A stretch of DNA of 64,000 nt from Oceanobacillus iheyensis HTE831 (GTDB lineage: Bacteria; Bacillota; Bacilli; Bacillales; Amphibacillaceae), in contig NC_004193.1 in the NCBI RefSeq assembly GCF_000011245.1, positions 3,140,501-3,204,500 of the forward strand, read 5' to 3'. Positions 38,612 to 48,580 of this stretch are shown here, piece after piece. The translations under genes were made by a program, and so were the position numbers. How positions within the stretch are numbered: position 1 is the stretch's first letter; every line of letters begins with the position of its first letter. Under the pieces are notes generated by a model. The model ran no database searches. It was not told the origin of the DNA and was given only the letters and a program-made list of their open reading frames with translations.

Positions 38612-39952
38612 TTAATCTACGAACAATTCCTTCTGTCGCCATTTACCATATCTATAATAAAGAATGGCGAATAAGCTACTTATCACGAAACTTCCACCCA
38701 TACCAATCCCAATTCCAACTTCCCCAAACCACGAAGAAAACATCGCGGTTAATGGATACCTTAATACCCAAAAGGAAATGACATTTAAGATGAGCACTTG
38801 ATACATCGCACCAGCCGCTCGTACTATTCCATTTAATATAAAGTTAATACCTAAAAACGGATAACAGAGTGCAACAATTTGTAAATATACCGTTCCAAAA
38901 TCTACTGCATCTGATTCTCTGATAAATAACCGAATTCCATATTTCGCAAATACTGCTACAGCAATACCAATTACAAGCATAATAGCAAAGTTATATATTA
39001 CTCCATAGATTGCAATTTGGCGTATTCGCTTCCAGTTTTTGATGCCGATATTCTGTCCCGCCATACTTGCTACGGATGTACTTAACGCATGAGCTGGTAG
39101 CATGAGTAAACTATCTAAACGCTGAGCAGCCCCAAATCCAGCTACCACAGACTCTCCATGTGTTGTCACTACACTCATAATTGCTGCAGAACCTGCTGAG
39201 ATAACAGCCATTTGTAATCCAGATGGTATTCCTAAATGTAGAATTAATTTTATTTCTTTTTTTGTTGGTAACGTAGGAAGAGAAAACGGAGCTAATTTCT
39301 TCCATAGTACATAAGAAATTCCACACAAAAAGGAGAATCCTTGGGAAAGCAGCGTTGCGTATGCCGCTCCTTCTATTCCCCAATCGAACACAGAAATGAA
39401 CAACGGATCCAAAACAATATTTAAACCTACTGCAATGGTAATAAAATATAATGGTGTTTTACTATCTCCTAACGATCGAAGAACTGTACTGATGAAGTTA
39501 TAGCCAAACAAAAACCAAATTCCGATAAAATTGATTCGTAAATAGGTAGTAGCATCATCCATCATCGATTCTGGAGTTCCTAGTAAACCTAGAAACTGTC
39601 CAGCGAATATGTATCCTATTACTCCAAGAAAAATGGAAATTAAGGTTAATAAAACAACGAAAGCATTTAAATATTTTCTTAAGCCATTTTCATTTTGTTT
39701 TCCTTTTTGTTGAGAAAGGATAGTAAGTGCCGCATTGTTCATACCTATAATAAAGGAAAGTACCACAAAAAGAATAGTACCTGAAATCGCTACTGCCCCT
39801 AGAGCAGATGCACCTAATAAATTTCCTACCCATAAACTGTCTATAAATTGATAAGAAGTTTGTAATAAATTAGCAAGTAATATCGGTCCTGAAAAATAAA
39901 ATAACTGCTTAGCGATACTACCTTGTGTAAAATCATACTGCTTGTTACTCAT
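38612..39952 (-). CDS. MATE family multidrug/Na+ antiporter
   Basis: The 446-residue protein has twelve membrane helices in two MatE halves. The N-terminal half contains QTSYQFIDSLWVGNLLGASALGAVAISG, and the second half opens with GIPSGLQMAVISAGSAAIMSVV. Such pumps export cationic drugs or metabolites in exchange for Na+ or H+. The frame extends to 39976, but AGAGGCGA lies six bases before ATG 39952, which is chosen. It is the first gene of a five-gene minus-strand run. Confidence 0.9.
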   Translation of the reverse strand: MSNKQYDFTQGSIAKQLFYFSGPILLANLLQTSYQFIDSLWVGNLLGASALGAVAISGTILFVVLSFIIGMNNAALTILSQQKGKQNENGLRKYLNAFVVLLTLISIFLGVIGYIFAGQFLGLLGTPESMMDDATTYLRINFIGIWFLFGYNFISTVLRSLGDSKTPLYFITIAVGLNIVLDPLFISVFDWGIEGAAYATLLSQGFSFLCGISYVLWKKLAPFSLPTLPTKKEIKLILHLGIPSGLQMAVISAGSAAIMSVVTTHGESVVAGFGAAQRLDSLLMLPAHALSTSVASMAGQNIGIKNWKRIRQIAIYGVIYNFAIMLVIGIAVAVFAKYGIRLFIRESDAVDFGTVYLQIVALCYPFLGINFILNGIVRAAGAMYQVLILNVISFWVLRYPLTAMFSSWFGEVGIGIGMGGSFVISSLFAILYYRYGKWRQKELFVD

Positions 39953-40065
39953 ATGTATTCGCCTCTTCCTCAACAAAATCCATTGCTATTATCATAACAG
40001 AAAGATATTGTATTGTATGAAGAATTATTTAGAAATAATCGACATTTATTTTGTTCTATCCACAT

Positions 40066-40112
40066 AAATAAACCGCATGAACTCATTAAATGAATTTCAT
40101 GCGGTTTATTTA
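40066..40112. terminator. Terminator after TRAP permease
   Basis: AAATAAACCGCATGAA pairs with TTCATGCGGTTTATTT, with T-rich flanks on both strands. Confidence 0.85.
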
Positions 40113-40114
40113 AT

Positions 40115-42118
40115 TTAGCTGTTAGCTACATTTACTTCACTTTGATTATCATCGTCTTTATCTCTCGTAACAAATTGTAGCACTAACTGAAGTGCAAATA
40201 ATACAAATCCTATTGTATCTGACATGCCTTCTGGATAAATAAGTAATAACCCAGTTGCAATTGCTAGGACTCTTTCGTACCACTTAATATTTCGGTACCA
40301 ATATCCTATCATACCTGCACTAATCGCAATCATTCCAAGTATTGCGGTGAATAAGGAGAATAAGATCTCTAACCAGGTAGAATCAATCATCAGTAGTGTA
40401 GGGTTTAATACAAACATGTACGGAATGATGAAAGCAGCAATTGCCAATCGGGCAGCATTACCACCTGTACGAATAGGTTCCCCTCCAGATATTCCTGTTG
40501 CCGCAAAAGCAGCTAGAGCTACCGGAGGTGTAATATCCGCTACAATACCGAAATAAAATACAAACATATGAGCAGCTAATACAGGTATAGCTACGTCTAA
40601 ATTATCATTCAACGCTAAAATTGCTGGTAATGCAATGGTCGATGTAATAATATAATTCGCTGTAGTTGGCGAGCCCATACCTATAATAATCGAAGTTATC
40701 ATTGTAAATACAAGTGTAAGCATTAATTGTATCTCAGGTGTACTTGCGATTGTTCCTGCAATAGATACTAAGCTATTACCAAGTTTTAATCCTAGACCAG
40801 TTTTTGTAACAACCCCTACAATTATGCCGGCACAGGCTGTTGCTGCAGCTACTCCAAGTGCTGTTCTCGCACCTTGTTCTAATGCTACAAAAAACTTCGG
40901 AACTGTTATACGAGTATCCTTTAGGAACAAACTAACAATGATGGTAGCCAAGATACCATATATTGCTGCACGTTCAACACTAACTCCTACAAATAAGAAA
41001 TATACGATTGCCACAATAGGTAGTAAAAGATGGATTTTCTTTAACACCGTTTTTTTACTAGGAATTTCCTCACTAGACAATCCTTTTAAACCTGTTCGTT
41101 TTGCCTCTAAGTGAGTCATGATCCAAATACCTGCAAAATATAAAATAGCAGGTATGATCGCTGCCTTCGCTATATTCCAGTAACTTTCTCCTGCAAACTC
41201 AATCATCAAGAATGCTGCTGCACCCATGATCGGAGGCATTATCTGACCACCAGTAGAAGCTGCGGCTTCTACAGCACCAGCAAAGTTCTTACGATAACCA
41301 AGTCGTTTCATCAATGGTATTGTATAAGACCCTGTCGTAACTGTGTTAGCTACAGAGCTTCCTGAGATTGTACCATTTAATGCACTGGAGAATATAGCTA
41401 TTTTAGCTGGTCCCCCAACTCTTTTTCCTGCTATAGATATCGCCAAGTCATTGAAGTAATTTCCGACACCTGTTTGTACTAAAAACGCACCAAATAATAG
41501 AAATAAGAAAATATAGGTAGAAGATACTTGTAATGGAGTACCTAAAATTCCTTCTGTTGTAAAGAACATAGAACGGATTAATTGTTCTAATGATAACCCG
41601 GAGTGTGCAAACATTCCTGGGATATATGGTCCTAACAACGCATAGCCTAAAAACAGCAAGGCTATGATCGTAATGGGTAATCCAACTGCACGACGCGCTG
41701 CTTCTAATACTAGCAGAATCGCTAATCCCCCAATAAGCATTTGATCTAGTGGAATGGAACCAAATTGTTGTACAAGTGAATCATAATTCAACGGCCAATA
41801 AGCACAAACTACAATGGCTAAAACCATTAGAACATAATCGTACCACGGAATCCTATCTTTTTTTGTCTTACGAACTGCAGGGAATAGTAAAAAGATAAGT
41901 GACAACGCAAAACCTAAATGTATTGTTCGTTGTAGGTATGCTGTCAATTGTCCGAATATCCCCGTATATAACTGGAATATGGAGAAAAGAACCAATGCAG
42001 CAAATATAATTATCGCTAAAACTCCAGTTAGTTTTCTTGTATTCGATTCTGCATCGTACTTTTCTAACAGCTCTTGTTGTTTGCTTTCAGATAGATTTTC
42101 ATGTTGTTGATCACTCAT
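40115..42118 (-). CDS. TRAP transporter fused 4TM/12TM permease (TAXI type)
   Basis: The 667-residue protein fuses the small DctQ-like membrane unit (first four to five helices, about residues 35-140) with the large DctM-like permease. The DctM part carries GAFLVQTGVGNYFNDLA, GTISGSSVANTVTTGSYTIPLMKRLGY and GGQIMPPIMGAAAFLM. The last is the family Na+/substrate region. It imports organic acids with the TAXI receptor encoded two genes upstream. Its ATG overlaps the DUF1850 gene by eight bases, showing translational coupling. The substrate cannot be deduced. Confidence 0.93.
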   Translation of the reverse strand: MSDQQHENLSESKQQELLEKYDAESNTRKLTGVLAIIIFAALVLFSIFQLYTGIFGQLTAYLQRTIHLGFALSLIFLLFPAVRKTKKDRIPWYDYVLMVLAIVVCAYWPLNYDSLVQQFGSIPLDQMLIGGLAILLVLEAARRAVGLPITIIALLFLGYALLGPYIPGMFAHSGLSLEQLIRSMFFTTEGILGTPLQVSSTYIFLFLLFGAFLVQTGVGNYFNDLAISIAGKRVGGPAKIAIFSSALNGTISGSSVANTVTTGSYTIPLMKRLGYRKNFAGAVEAAASTGGQIMPPIMGAAAFLMIEFAGESYWNIAKAAIIPAILYFAGIWIMTHLEAKRTGLKGLSSEEIPSKKTVLKKIHLLLPIVAIVYFLFVGVSVERAAIYGILATIIVSLFLKDTRITVPKFFVALEQGARTALGVAAATACAGIIVGVVTKTGLGLKLGNSLVSIAGTIASTPEIQLMLTLVFTMITSIIIGMGSPTTANYIITSTIALPAILALNDNLDVAIPVLAAHMFVFYFGIVADITPPVALAAFAATGISGGEPIRTGGNAARLAIAAFIIPYMFVLNPTLLMIDSTWLEILFSLFTAILGMIAISAGMIGYWYRNIKWYERVLAIATGLLLIYPEGMSDTIGFVLFALQLVLQFVTRDKDDDNQSEVNVANS

Positions 42119-42641
42119 GAATATTCACTCCTTTCAATTGCTCGAATAGGGAAATTTCTTTCACTTCTAACTTATACCAATCCCCCGGGACAAAGTAATC
42201 ATTAAAAGGAACAGTGTGTACATCCGCACGTTCATCGCTGTTCCCCCAAGAGAGTCTGTGATTAGAAACTTTTTCACCGTTTCGTATATTTAAATAGTCA
42301 AATTCATTGGTCATATTTTTTATATGATATTTTCCATCAATATATTCAAACTCTTCATCACCCATGGCATCATTCGGCATCCCTATTCCAAACTCTTCAT
42401 AAATCATTTCACATTGCATGATTTTTTTATCATCTGTTATTTTATATTTTTCTACAACATCCGTTAGATGAATGGAATGTGTAAACGTTATTCCAAAGTA
42501 ATCTCCAGAATCAAGAATTAGATATGCTTTCTGTTTTCCCGTATTTCCATCATAAAAGACGAGGGCAGTTCGGAAAGGTACGAAAACCATACTAATCACC
42601 ATTACAATAGTCAGAAGCATTAAAAACCATTTTTTTTGCAT
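42111..42641 (-). CDS. DUF1850 protein of a TRAP-TAXI cassette
   Basis: This 176-residue protein has a signal-anchor helix (residues 5-25) and an extracytoplasmic beta-rich domain with the DUF1850 pattern: GDYFGITFTHSIHLTDVVEKYKI and a following MIYEEFGIGMPNDAM. It lies between receptor and permease genes, its regular position. It presumably assists receptor or permease function, but the role is unproven. AAGGTGA precedes ATG 42641. The stop overlaps the permease start. Confidence 0.88.
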   Translation of the reverse strand: MQKKWFLMLLTIVMVISMVFVPFRTALVFYDGNTGKQKAYLILDSGDYFGITFTHSIHLTDVVEKYKITDDKKIMQCEMIYEEFGIGMPNDAMGDEEFEYIDGKYHIKNMTNEFDYLNIRNGEKVSNHRLSWGNSDERADVHTVPFNDYFVPGDWYKLEVKEISLFEQLKGVNIHE

Positions 42642-42837
42642 CAAATCACCTTTTGCAGGTATTAAATAAAATTACAATCGCGATTCGCAGCAACATACAA
42701 ATGAAGAGGAGTTTGCAGTTTGGTAAGGCAATTACGCCCCTCCTCTAACAGGATTTACTAGTTGCTGAGAACTGTACCGGCCAATACCGGTTCAATTATT
42801 TAGTTATCCATAGCGCTATATTTCATATTCAAATCAA

Positions 42838-42888
42838 AAAATAGCCGGCAGCCAATCCCTAAATGGGCGGAGCCGGCCATTTCATGAA
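42838..42888 (-). terminator. Internal terminator between TAXI receptor and DUF1850 genes
   Basis: On the minus strand, GGCCGGC...GCCGGCTATTTTTT forms a GC-rich hairpin with a U-run. Placed inside the cassette, it should favour receptor over permease expression. A second hairpin without a U-run (ACCGG-TATTGG-CCGGT) follows near 42776-42796. Confidence 0.8.
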
Positions 42889-42893
42889 ATTAA

Positions 42894-43886
42894 TTATTCT
42901 ACACCTTGTTCATCAAAGTATTTCTGTGCACCTGGGTGTAAATCAATACCAATTCCATCAAGTGCGGAATCGATTGTTATAAATTCACCTTTTGCATGCG
43001 AAATCTTATCTGCATTATCATAAATTGCTTTAGTCATATCATATACAAGTTCTTCTGATAAATCGCTAGATACTGCTAACATCGCAAGAACAGCAACGGT
43101 TTGAACATCTTCATCAAGACCGCCATAAGTTCCTCCAGTGATAACATCTGAAGCATAGTAAGGATACGCTTCAACTAACTCTTCCACTTTATCTTCAGCA
43201 ATTGGAACTATAGAAATATCTACAGAAGCAGCAAGCCCTTCAACAGCACCAGTTGGTGTACCTGAAGTAATAAATGCTGCATCGATATTACCATCTTGAA
43301 TTCCACCAGTTGACTCACCAAAGTCAAGGTTTTGTGCTTCCACATCATCCATTGACATACCATGGATTTCAAGAATTTGTTCTGCATTAATATATGTTCC
43401 TGAACCTGGTGCACCTACTGATACCTTTTTACCAGCTAGATCTTCTACAGAAGAAATACCAGAGTCAGCAGTTGTTACGATTTGAATTGTTTCTGGATAC
43501 AAAGACCCGATTGCTTGAACTTTTTCTACAGGCTCACCATCAAAGGCATTAATACCTTCTACTGCGTGAGCAATTACATCTGTTTGAATAAATCCTAGTT
43601 GTGCTTCTCCATTCTCAATCGCTAAAACATTTTCAGCTGAAGCATTAGAGGAAATTGCATCTACTTGCACATCAGTATTATTATTGATATTCGTTGCCAT
43701 TTCTCCACCTAACGGGTAATATGTACCGCTTGTTCCACCCGTTACTAGTGTTAACATTTCTGGGTCTCCTCCACCTTCAGAAGTATCCCCATCTCCATTA
43801 GAACCCTCGTCATCTCCACCACAAGCAGCAAGAAGAAGAACAAGTGCTACTAAAATAGCTAATTGACTAAACCATTTTTTCTTCAT
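42894..43886 (-). CDS. TAXI family TRAP solute-binding lipoprotein
   Basis: The 330-residue protein has a lipoprotein signal with lipobox LLAAC (Cys at 22), a Gly/Asp/Ser linker, and a TAXI domain: TLVTGGTSGTYYPLGGEMA, GKKVSVGAPGSGTYINAEQIL, and DAAFITSGTPTGAVEGLA. It captures a small organic acid outside the membrane for the fused permease. AAAAGGGGCG precedes ATG 43886. A TTGACA-18-TAAGAT promoter lies upstream on the minus strand (43926-43955). Confidence 0.93.
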   Translation of the reverse strand: MKKKWFSQLAILVALVLLLAACGGDDEGSNGDGDTSEGGGDPEMLTLVTGGTSGTYYPLGGEMATNINNNTDVQVDAISSNASAENVLAIENGEAQLGFIQTDVIAHAVEGINAFDGEPVEKVQAIGSLYPETIQIVTTADSGISSVEDLAGKKVSVGAPGSGTYINAEQILEIHGMSMDDVEAQNLDFGESTGGIQDGNIDAAFITSGTPTGAVEGLAASVDISIVPIAEDKVEELVEAYPYYASDVITGGTYGGLDEDVQTVAVLAMLAVSSDLSEELVYDMTKAIYDNADKISHAKGEFITIDSALDGIGIDLHPGAQKYFDEQGVE

Positions 43887-44250
43887 ACAAACGCCCCTTT
43901 TAAATTATATTTATCTAGTAAAAATATCTTACAATATTTCAAACTAAAATGTCAAATTATTAACAAAATAGAAAGCGAATACATTAACTTAATAATTCGA
44001 CATTTTAACCACTGTTTTTTTGTTTCGAATCTAAAAATTTAGATATATTTTAATTTTAAAACTTTATTTTTCGACAATATTTTTGAAATTAATGATTTTT
44101 GTGATTGTGTAAAGGTTTATAATACATATTTCCTACTATATTTTTACAAAATTCTCCCTTTCCCAACATTCACCTTATTGTAAATCAATAAGTTCATGAT
44201 ATAATCGTACAGATAGTATACTTAATTGATAGAAAGGAAGTTAACAAACT
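43887..44250. promoter_or_regulatory. Divergent promoter region, TAXI and peptide transporter genes
   Basis: To the left, TTGACA-18-TAAGAT (43955-43926) serves the TAXI receptor. To the right, TTGTAA-16-TATAAT (44178-44205) serves the peptide transporter. A CodY-box-like AATATTTTTGAAATT (44076-44090, 12 of 15 consensus bases) lies between. The rest is AT-rich with nothing recognised. Confidence 0.6.
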
Positions 44251-45153
44251 ATGAGCCAACCAACTGAACACATTGAAACCCCCCAAACTGCTCATAAGCC
44301 ACCTAATCCTAGGCTGAAAAGTTGGAAAATTGTTTTTAATAAGTTTAAGAAAAATAAGTCAGCTATGATTGGTGGATTTTTAATTATTTTCTTATTAATA
44401 ATTGCAATTGTTGGGCCTTTTTTCACTCCTTATGAACCTTATGAACAAAATATCGTGAACAAATTACAAAGCCCTTCTGCTGAACATTGGTTTGGAACAG
44501 ATAACTTTGGAAGAGATATTTTTAGTCGTGTCATTCAAGGGACAGGCCTAACACTGACGATTGGATTTTTCTCCATAGCTTTAGGTGCAACTATGGGTGT
44601 ACTTTTTGGATTACTTGCAGGTTTTTATGGTAAGCGTACGGATAGCATAATTATGCGAATCATGGATATTTTACTTGCTTTCCCTGGTATTCTTTTAGCT
44701 TTAGCTATTGTTACTGTATTAGGAGGAAGTATCGCTAACTTAATTATAGCTGTTGCCGTTTCAAGTATTCCTGTATTTGCACGTATCGTTCGCGGATCTG
44801 TTTTATCTGTTAAGAATTTAGAATATATCGATGCTATGCGTGCACTTGGTGCTAGTGATACCCGGATTATTTTTAAACACATTTTTCCGAATATTACCTC
44901 TCCTATCATCGTTCAGGCAACTCTGAGTATTGCCACAGCAATTTTATCTGCAAGTGGATTATCTTTCCTCGGTTTAGGTGCACAACCGCCATCGGCTGAA
45001 TGGGGTGCGATGCTTAGTGATGGAAGAAACTACCTATATAATGCTGGCCATGTTGCACTCTTTCCTGGATTAGCTATTGTAGTTGCTGTATTAGCATTTA
45101 ATTTACTAGGTGATGGATTAAGAGATGCATTTGATCCAAAAACGAAAGAATAG
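44251..45153 (+). CDS. Peptide ABC transporter permease (DppC/OppC type)
   Basis: The 300-residue permease has an N-terminal OppC_N segment and six membrane helices. The EAA-type cytoplasmic loop is EYIDAMRALGASDTRIIFKHIFPN, which contacts the ATPases. HWFGTDNFGRDIFSRVIQGT is the classic DppC/OppC motif. It is the first gene of a four-gene transporter operon; C before B is unusual compared with the B-C-D-F order of opp/dpp. GAAAGGAAG precedes ATG 44251. Confidence 0.93.
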   Translation: MSQPTEHIETPQTAHKPPNPRLKSWKIVFNKFKKNKSAMIGGFLIIFLLIIAIVGPFFTPYEPYEQNIVNKLQSPSAEHWFGTDNFGRDIFSRVIQGTGLTLTIGFFSIALGATMGVLFGLLAGFYGKRTDSIIMRIMDILLAFPGILLALAIVTVLGGSIANLIIAVAVSSIPVFARIVRGSVLSVKNLEYIDAMRALGASDTRIIFKHIFPNITSPIIVQATLSIATAILSASGLSFLGLGAQPPSAEWGAMLSDGRNYLYNAGHVALFPGLAIVVAVLAFNLLGDGLRDAFDPKTKE

Positions 45154-45169
45154 GAAGAGGTGAATATCT

Positions 45170-46126
45170 ATGTTTAAATTTATTATTCGAAGATTACTGC
45201 AAACTATTCCCGTACTTATTGGGGTATCTATATTAGTATTTAGTATGATGCATTTAATCCCTGGTGATCCAGCACAAATATTAGCAGGTGAAAGTGCACC
45301 AAAAGAACAAGTAGAGAACATTCGAGAAAGACTAGGTTTAAACGAACCAATTCCAATGCAATATTTCTCATATGTCACAGATGCTGTGCAAGGTGACTTA
45401 GGTAGCTCAATGAGAAGTGGTCGTCCTGTCTCAGAAGAAATCGGAGCAAGATTCTGGGTCACTGTTGAGTTTTCGATATATGCCACTATTTTAGGTGTAT
45501 TTTTAGGACTAATCGCTGGTATTGTATCAGCAACGAGAAAGTATACTTTCTTAGATACATCTCTAATGCTAGTTGCTTTATTTGGACTATCCATGCCGAA
45601 TTTCTGGTTAGGTTTAATGTTAATTCAATGGTTCTCTATAGGTATTGATTTACCAGCATGGGTACCATTCTTTGACAATACGAGTTGGTTTAGTCCATCC
45701 GGATGGGGAAATTTTGATCAACTAGTTCTTCCAGTTATAACTTTAGGAACAGGTAGTGCAGCTATCATTGCTAGAATGACAAGGTCCAGTATGCTAGATG
45801 TTATTGGACAAGATTATATACGTACAGCCCGTGCAAAAGGGGTAAAAGAAACAATCGTTATTTACAGACATGCATTAAAAAATGCGTTGATCCCAGTAGT
45901 TACAGTCGTTGGGCTACAATTTGGTAGTCTACTTGGCGGAGCAGTACTTGCTGAATCCGTATTTGCAATTAATGGTATGGGTAAATTAATTATTGATTCT
46001 ATTACTGCTCGTGACTTTCCAGTTGTACAAGGTACTATTCTTGTAGTTGCTCTATTATTCGTTCTCGTAAATCTATTAGTAGATATTACGTACAATTTCC
46101 TTAATAAACGAATCGACCTCGATTAA
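45170..46126 (+). CDS. Peptide ABC transporter permease (DppB/OppB type)
   Basis: This 318-residue permease opens with the DppB signature FIIRRLLQTIPVLIGVSILVFSMMHLIPGDPA. It has six helices and the EAA loop QDYIRTARAKGVKETIVIYRHALKN. It pairs with the DppC-like permease 16 bp upstream to form the channel. GAAGAGGTGA precedes ATG 45170. The operon suggests uptake of peptides or glutathione-like thiols; substrate specificity depends on the binding protein encoded convergently at 48.6-50.2 kb. Confidence 0.93.
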   Translation: MFKFIIRRLLQTIPVLIGVSILVFSMMHLIPGDPAQILAGESAPKEQVENIRERLGLNEPIPMQYFSYVTDAVQGDLGSSMRSGRPVSEEIGARFWVTVEFSIYATILGVFLGLIAGIVSATRKYTFLDTSLMLVALFGLSMPNFWLGLMLIQWFSIGIDLPAWVPFFDNTSWFSPSGWGNFDQLVLPVITLGTGSAAIIARMTRSSMLDVIGQDYIRTARAKGVKETIVIYRHALKNALIPVVTVVGLQFGSLLGGAVLAESVFAINGMGKLIIDSITARDFPVVQGTILVVALLFVLVNLLVDITYNFLNKRIDLD

Positions 46127-46174
46127 TATATCAGTTCTACAAGAAGTATGAATAAGAGAAAGGAGCAATATATA

Positions 46175-47218
46175 ATGACAAGTACACCAAACACTTATGA
46201 TAATATATTAGAGATTAATGAGTTACAGACTTCCTTTTTCACCAAAGATCTAGAGGTAAAAGCTGTTGATGGTGTGTCCTTTAGTATTCCTAGAGGAAAA
46301 GTACTTGGTGTTGTTGGTGAGTCTGGTTCGGGTAAAAGTATTACTTCATTATCAATCCTTCGACTCATTGAAGAGCCAGGAAAGATTAAAGGTGGAGAAA
46401 TCAAATTCAAAGGGGAAAATCTATTAAATAAATCAGAATCTCAAATGCGTAAAATTCGAGGTAATGAGATTTCTATGATTTTCCAAGAACCGATGACTTC
46501 ACTGAATCCGACTTTCACAGTCGGCCAACAGATTGGTGAGGCATACAAAATTCATCAAGGTCTAAATAAAAAGGAAGCTAAACAACGTTCCATTGAAATG
46601 TTGAAATTAGTAGGAATTCCTTCTCCAGAAAAACGCGTAGATCAATATCCACATGAACTATCTGGCGGGATGCGACAAAGAGTAATGATTGCAATGGCAT
46701 TAGCTTGTAATCCAGATTTATTAATTGCTGATGAACCTACTACAGCTCTCGATGTAACTATTCAAGCTCAGATATTAGATTTAATCAAAGATTTACAAGA
46801 GCAACTTGATATGGGAGTTCTATTAATTACCCATGATTTAGGGGTTGTAGCAGAGACATGTGATTACGTAGCTGTAATGTATTGTGGAAAAGTTGTTGAA
46901 TTTACAGATAAGAAGAGTCTCTTCTCTTCTCCAAAGCATCCATATACGGTCGGATTAATGCAATCAATACCTCAACATGATAAAGATGTTGAAGGAGACT
47001 TATCTGTTATTAAAGGTTCGGTGCCAAGTCCAGCAGAAATGCCTAAAGGATGTCGTTTTGCTCCACGTTGTCCGTTCGCTACAGATTTATGTCATGAAAA
47101 ACTACCAAACTTAGAAACGGATGAAAATGGTAATCAAATTCGTTGTTGGATTTACTCTGATGAATGGAATGGAGATCCGGAGGTGAGTGTTTATGAACAA
47201 CCAAAAACAACTTCTTAA
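46175..47218 (+). CDS. Peptide ABC transporter ATPase (DppD/OppD type)
   Basis: The 347-residue ATPase has Walker A GESGSGKS, signature LSGGMRQR, Walker [13 protein letters not shown], and the C-terminal oligopeptide-transporter extension with [14 protein letters not shown], whose cysteines may hold a 4Fe-4S cluster as in some DppD proteins. The open frame begins at 46148, but AAAGGAG lies nine bases before ATG 46175. It overlaps the next ATPase gene by 26 bases, indicating coupled translation. Confidence 0.94.
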   Translation: MTSTPNTYDNILEINELQTSFFTKDLEVKAVDGVSFSIPRGKVLGVVGESGSGKSITSLSILRLIEEPGKIKGGEIKFKGENLLNKSESQMRKIRGNEISMIFQEPMTSLNPTFTVGQQIGEAYKIHQGLNKKEAKQRSIEMLKLVGIPSPEKRVDQYPHELSGGMRQRVMIAMALACNPDLLIADEPTTALDVTIQAQILDLIKDLQEQLDMGVLLITHDLGVVAETCDYVAVMYCGKVVEFTDKKSLFSSPKHPYTVGLMQSIPQHDKDVEGDLSVIKGSVPSPAEMPKGCRFAPRCPFATDLCHEKLPNLETDENGNQIRCWIYSDEWNGDPEVSVYEQPKTTS

Positions 47219-48215
47219 AGTAAGAGATTTAAAACAACACTTTCCTATTAAAGGTGGAGTTTTAGGAAAAACGGTTAATCATGTTAAAGCGGTTGACGGT
47301 GTTTCATTTGATGTATATGAAGGTGAAACATTAAGTATTGTTGGGGAATCTGGTTGTGGTAAATCAACTACCGGTAGAGCTATTTTACGCTTAGATGAAC
47401 CAACTAGTGGAGAAGTAGAATTTAATGGTACGAATATACTTGAATTAAAGAAAAAAGATATGAATAAATATCGTAAAGATATGCAAATTATCTTCCAGGA
47501 TCCTTATGCTTCCATTAATCCACGTCAAACGGTTAGACAAGTATTAACAGAGGCAATGGAGATTCAAAACTCTTATCCAAAAGAGGAAAGAAGAGAGAAA
47601 GTCTTAGAATTAATGGAACGTGTTGGTCTTGGCCCGCACCAAGCAGATCGTTTTCCACATGAGTTTAGTGGTGGGCAGCGACAACGTATTGGAATCGCTC
47701 GCGCTTTGACGGTTGAGCCTAAACTTATTATTGCCGATGAAGCAGTATCTGCACTAGATGTTTCCATTCAAGCACAAGTAATTAATTTATTAAAAGAATT
47801 ACAGCGTGATTATAATCTTACCTATTTATTTATATCACATGATTTAGGGGTTGTTCGTCATATCTCTGATCGTATTATCGTTATGTATCTTGGTAAAATC
47901 GTAGAAATTGCAGATAAAAAATCGTTATTTGATAATAATATGCATCCATATACAAAGGCACTCTTATCCGCTATACCATCAACGGATATGGAGAAAAAAC
48001 GAGAGCGTATATTACTAAAGGGAGATGTCCCTTCTCCGATTGATCCTCCACAAGGATGTCGGTTCCACACTCGTTGCCCATTTGCTACAGAGTTGTGTCG
48101 TACAAAAGTTCCTGAACTAAGGAATACAGAAGGGATGCAAGAAGGTCACCTATCTGCTTGTCACCATATGGAGGCTATTCGTTCTGGTGAACATAAACAA
48201 ACAGTAAATGCTTAA
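47193..48215 (+). CDS. Peptide ABC transporter ATPase (DppF/OppF type)
   Basis: This 340-residue ATPase has Walker A GESGCGKS, signature FSGGQRQR, Walker B LIIADEAVSALD and the C-terminal CRFHTRCPFATELC extension. In Walker B the usual DEPVSALD reads DEAVSALD. The ribosome site GGAGGTGA, six bases before ATG 47193, lies inside the preceding gene; the GTG at 47187 is therefore not used. It completes the transporter, and a strong terminator follows. Confidence 0.94.
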   Translation: MNNQKQLLKVRDLKQHFPIKGGVLGKTVNHVKAVDGVSFDVYEGETLSIVGESGCGKSTTGRAILRLDEPTSGEVEFNGTNILELKKKDMNKYRKDMQIIFQDPYASINPRQTVRQVLTEAMEIQNSYPKEERREKVLELMERVGLGPHQADRFPHEFSGGQRQRIGIARALTVEPKLIIADEAVSALDVSIQAQVINLLKELQRDYNLTYLFISHDLGVVRHISDRIIVMYLGKIVEIADKKSLFDNNMHPYTKALLSAIPSTDMEKKRERILLKGDVPSPIDPPQGCRFHTRCPFATELCRTKVPELRNTEGMQEGHLSACHHMEAIRSGEHKQTVNA

Positions 48216-48221
48216 AACTAT

Positions 48222-48272
48222 TAGACGACTTGAGATAAACCGCTTCTATCTCAAGCCGTCTTTTTTATATTG
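48222..48272 (+). terminator. Terminator of the peptide transporter operon
   Basis: AGACGACTTGAGATA pairs with TATCTCAAGCCGTCT and is followed by six Ts. Confidence 0.9.
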
Positions 48273-48530
48273 TGATTGAATCACAGATTATTTGGATAAA
48301 ATTCGAATATTACACTGTTTAATTTAATCCATACAGTTGCTTTTATGCATTTAGCTACTCAGGGAAGAAAACAACTTTTCAAACGATCTTATGAGTTCCT
48401 ATACTTCACCTTCCATACAATCAAAGACGAGTTCTTGCTGTACTATGAACAAACTTATTTTTTAAATACCAATAAAATATTTAGTTTTTATAAGCCTATC
48501 CTAATAGATGAAATTTCTTTTTGCACATTA
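48273..48530. other. Gap between convergent terminators, nothing recognised
   Basis: AT-rich sequence with an 88-codon frame from 48345 that has no ribosome site and resembles no protein. No repeat or regulatory motif was seen. Confidence 0.4.
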
Positions 48531-48573
48531 AAAAGAGCCCTTGTACGAGTTAACGTACAAGGGCTCTCTTTAA
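48531..48573. terminator. Terminator of the peptide-binding protein gene
   Basis: AAAGAGCCCTTGTACG pairs with CGTACAAGGGCTCTCTTT around a six-base loop, immediately after the stop codon on the minus strand. Confidence 0.9.
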
Positions 48574-48580
48574 TTCTAGC

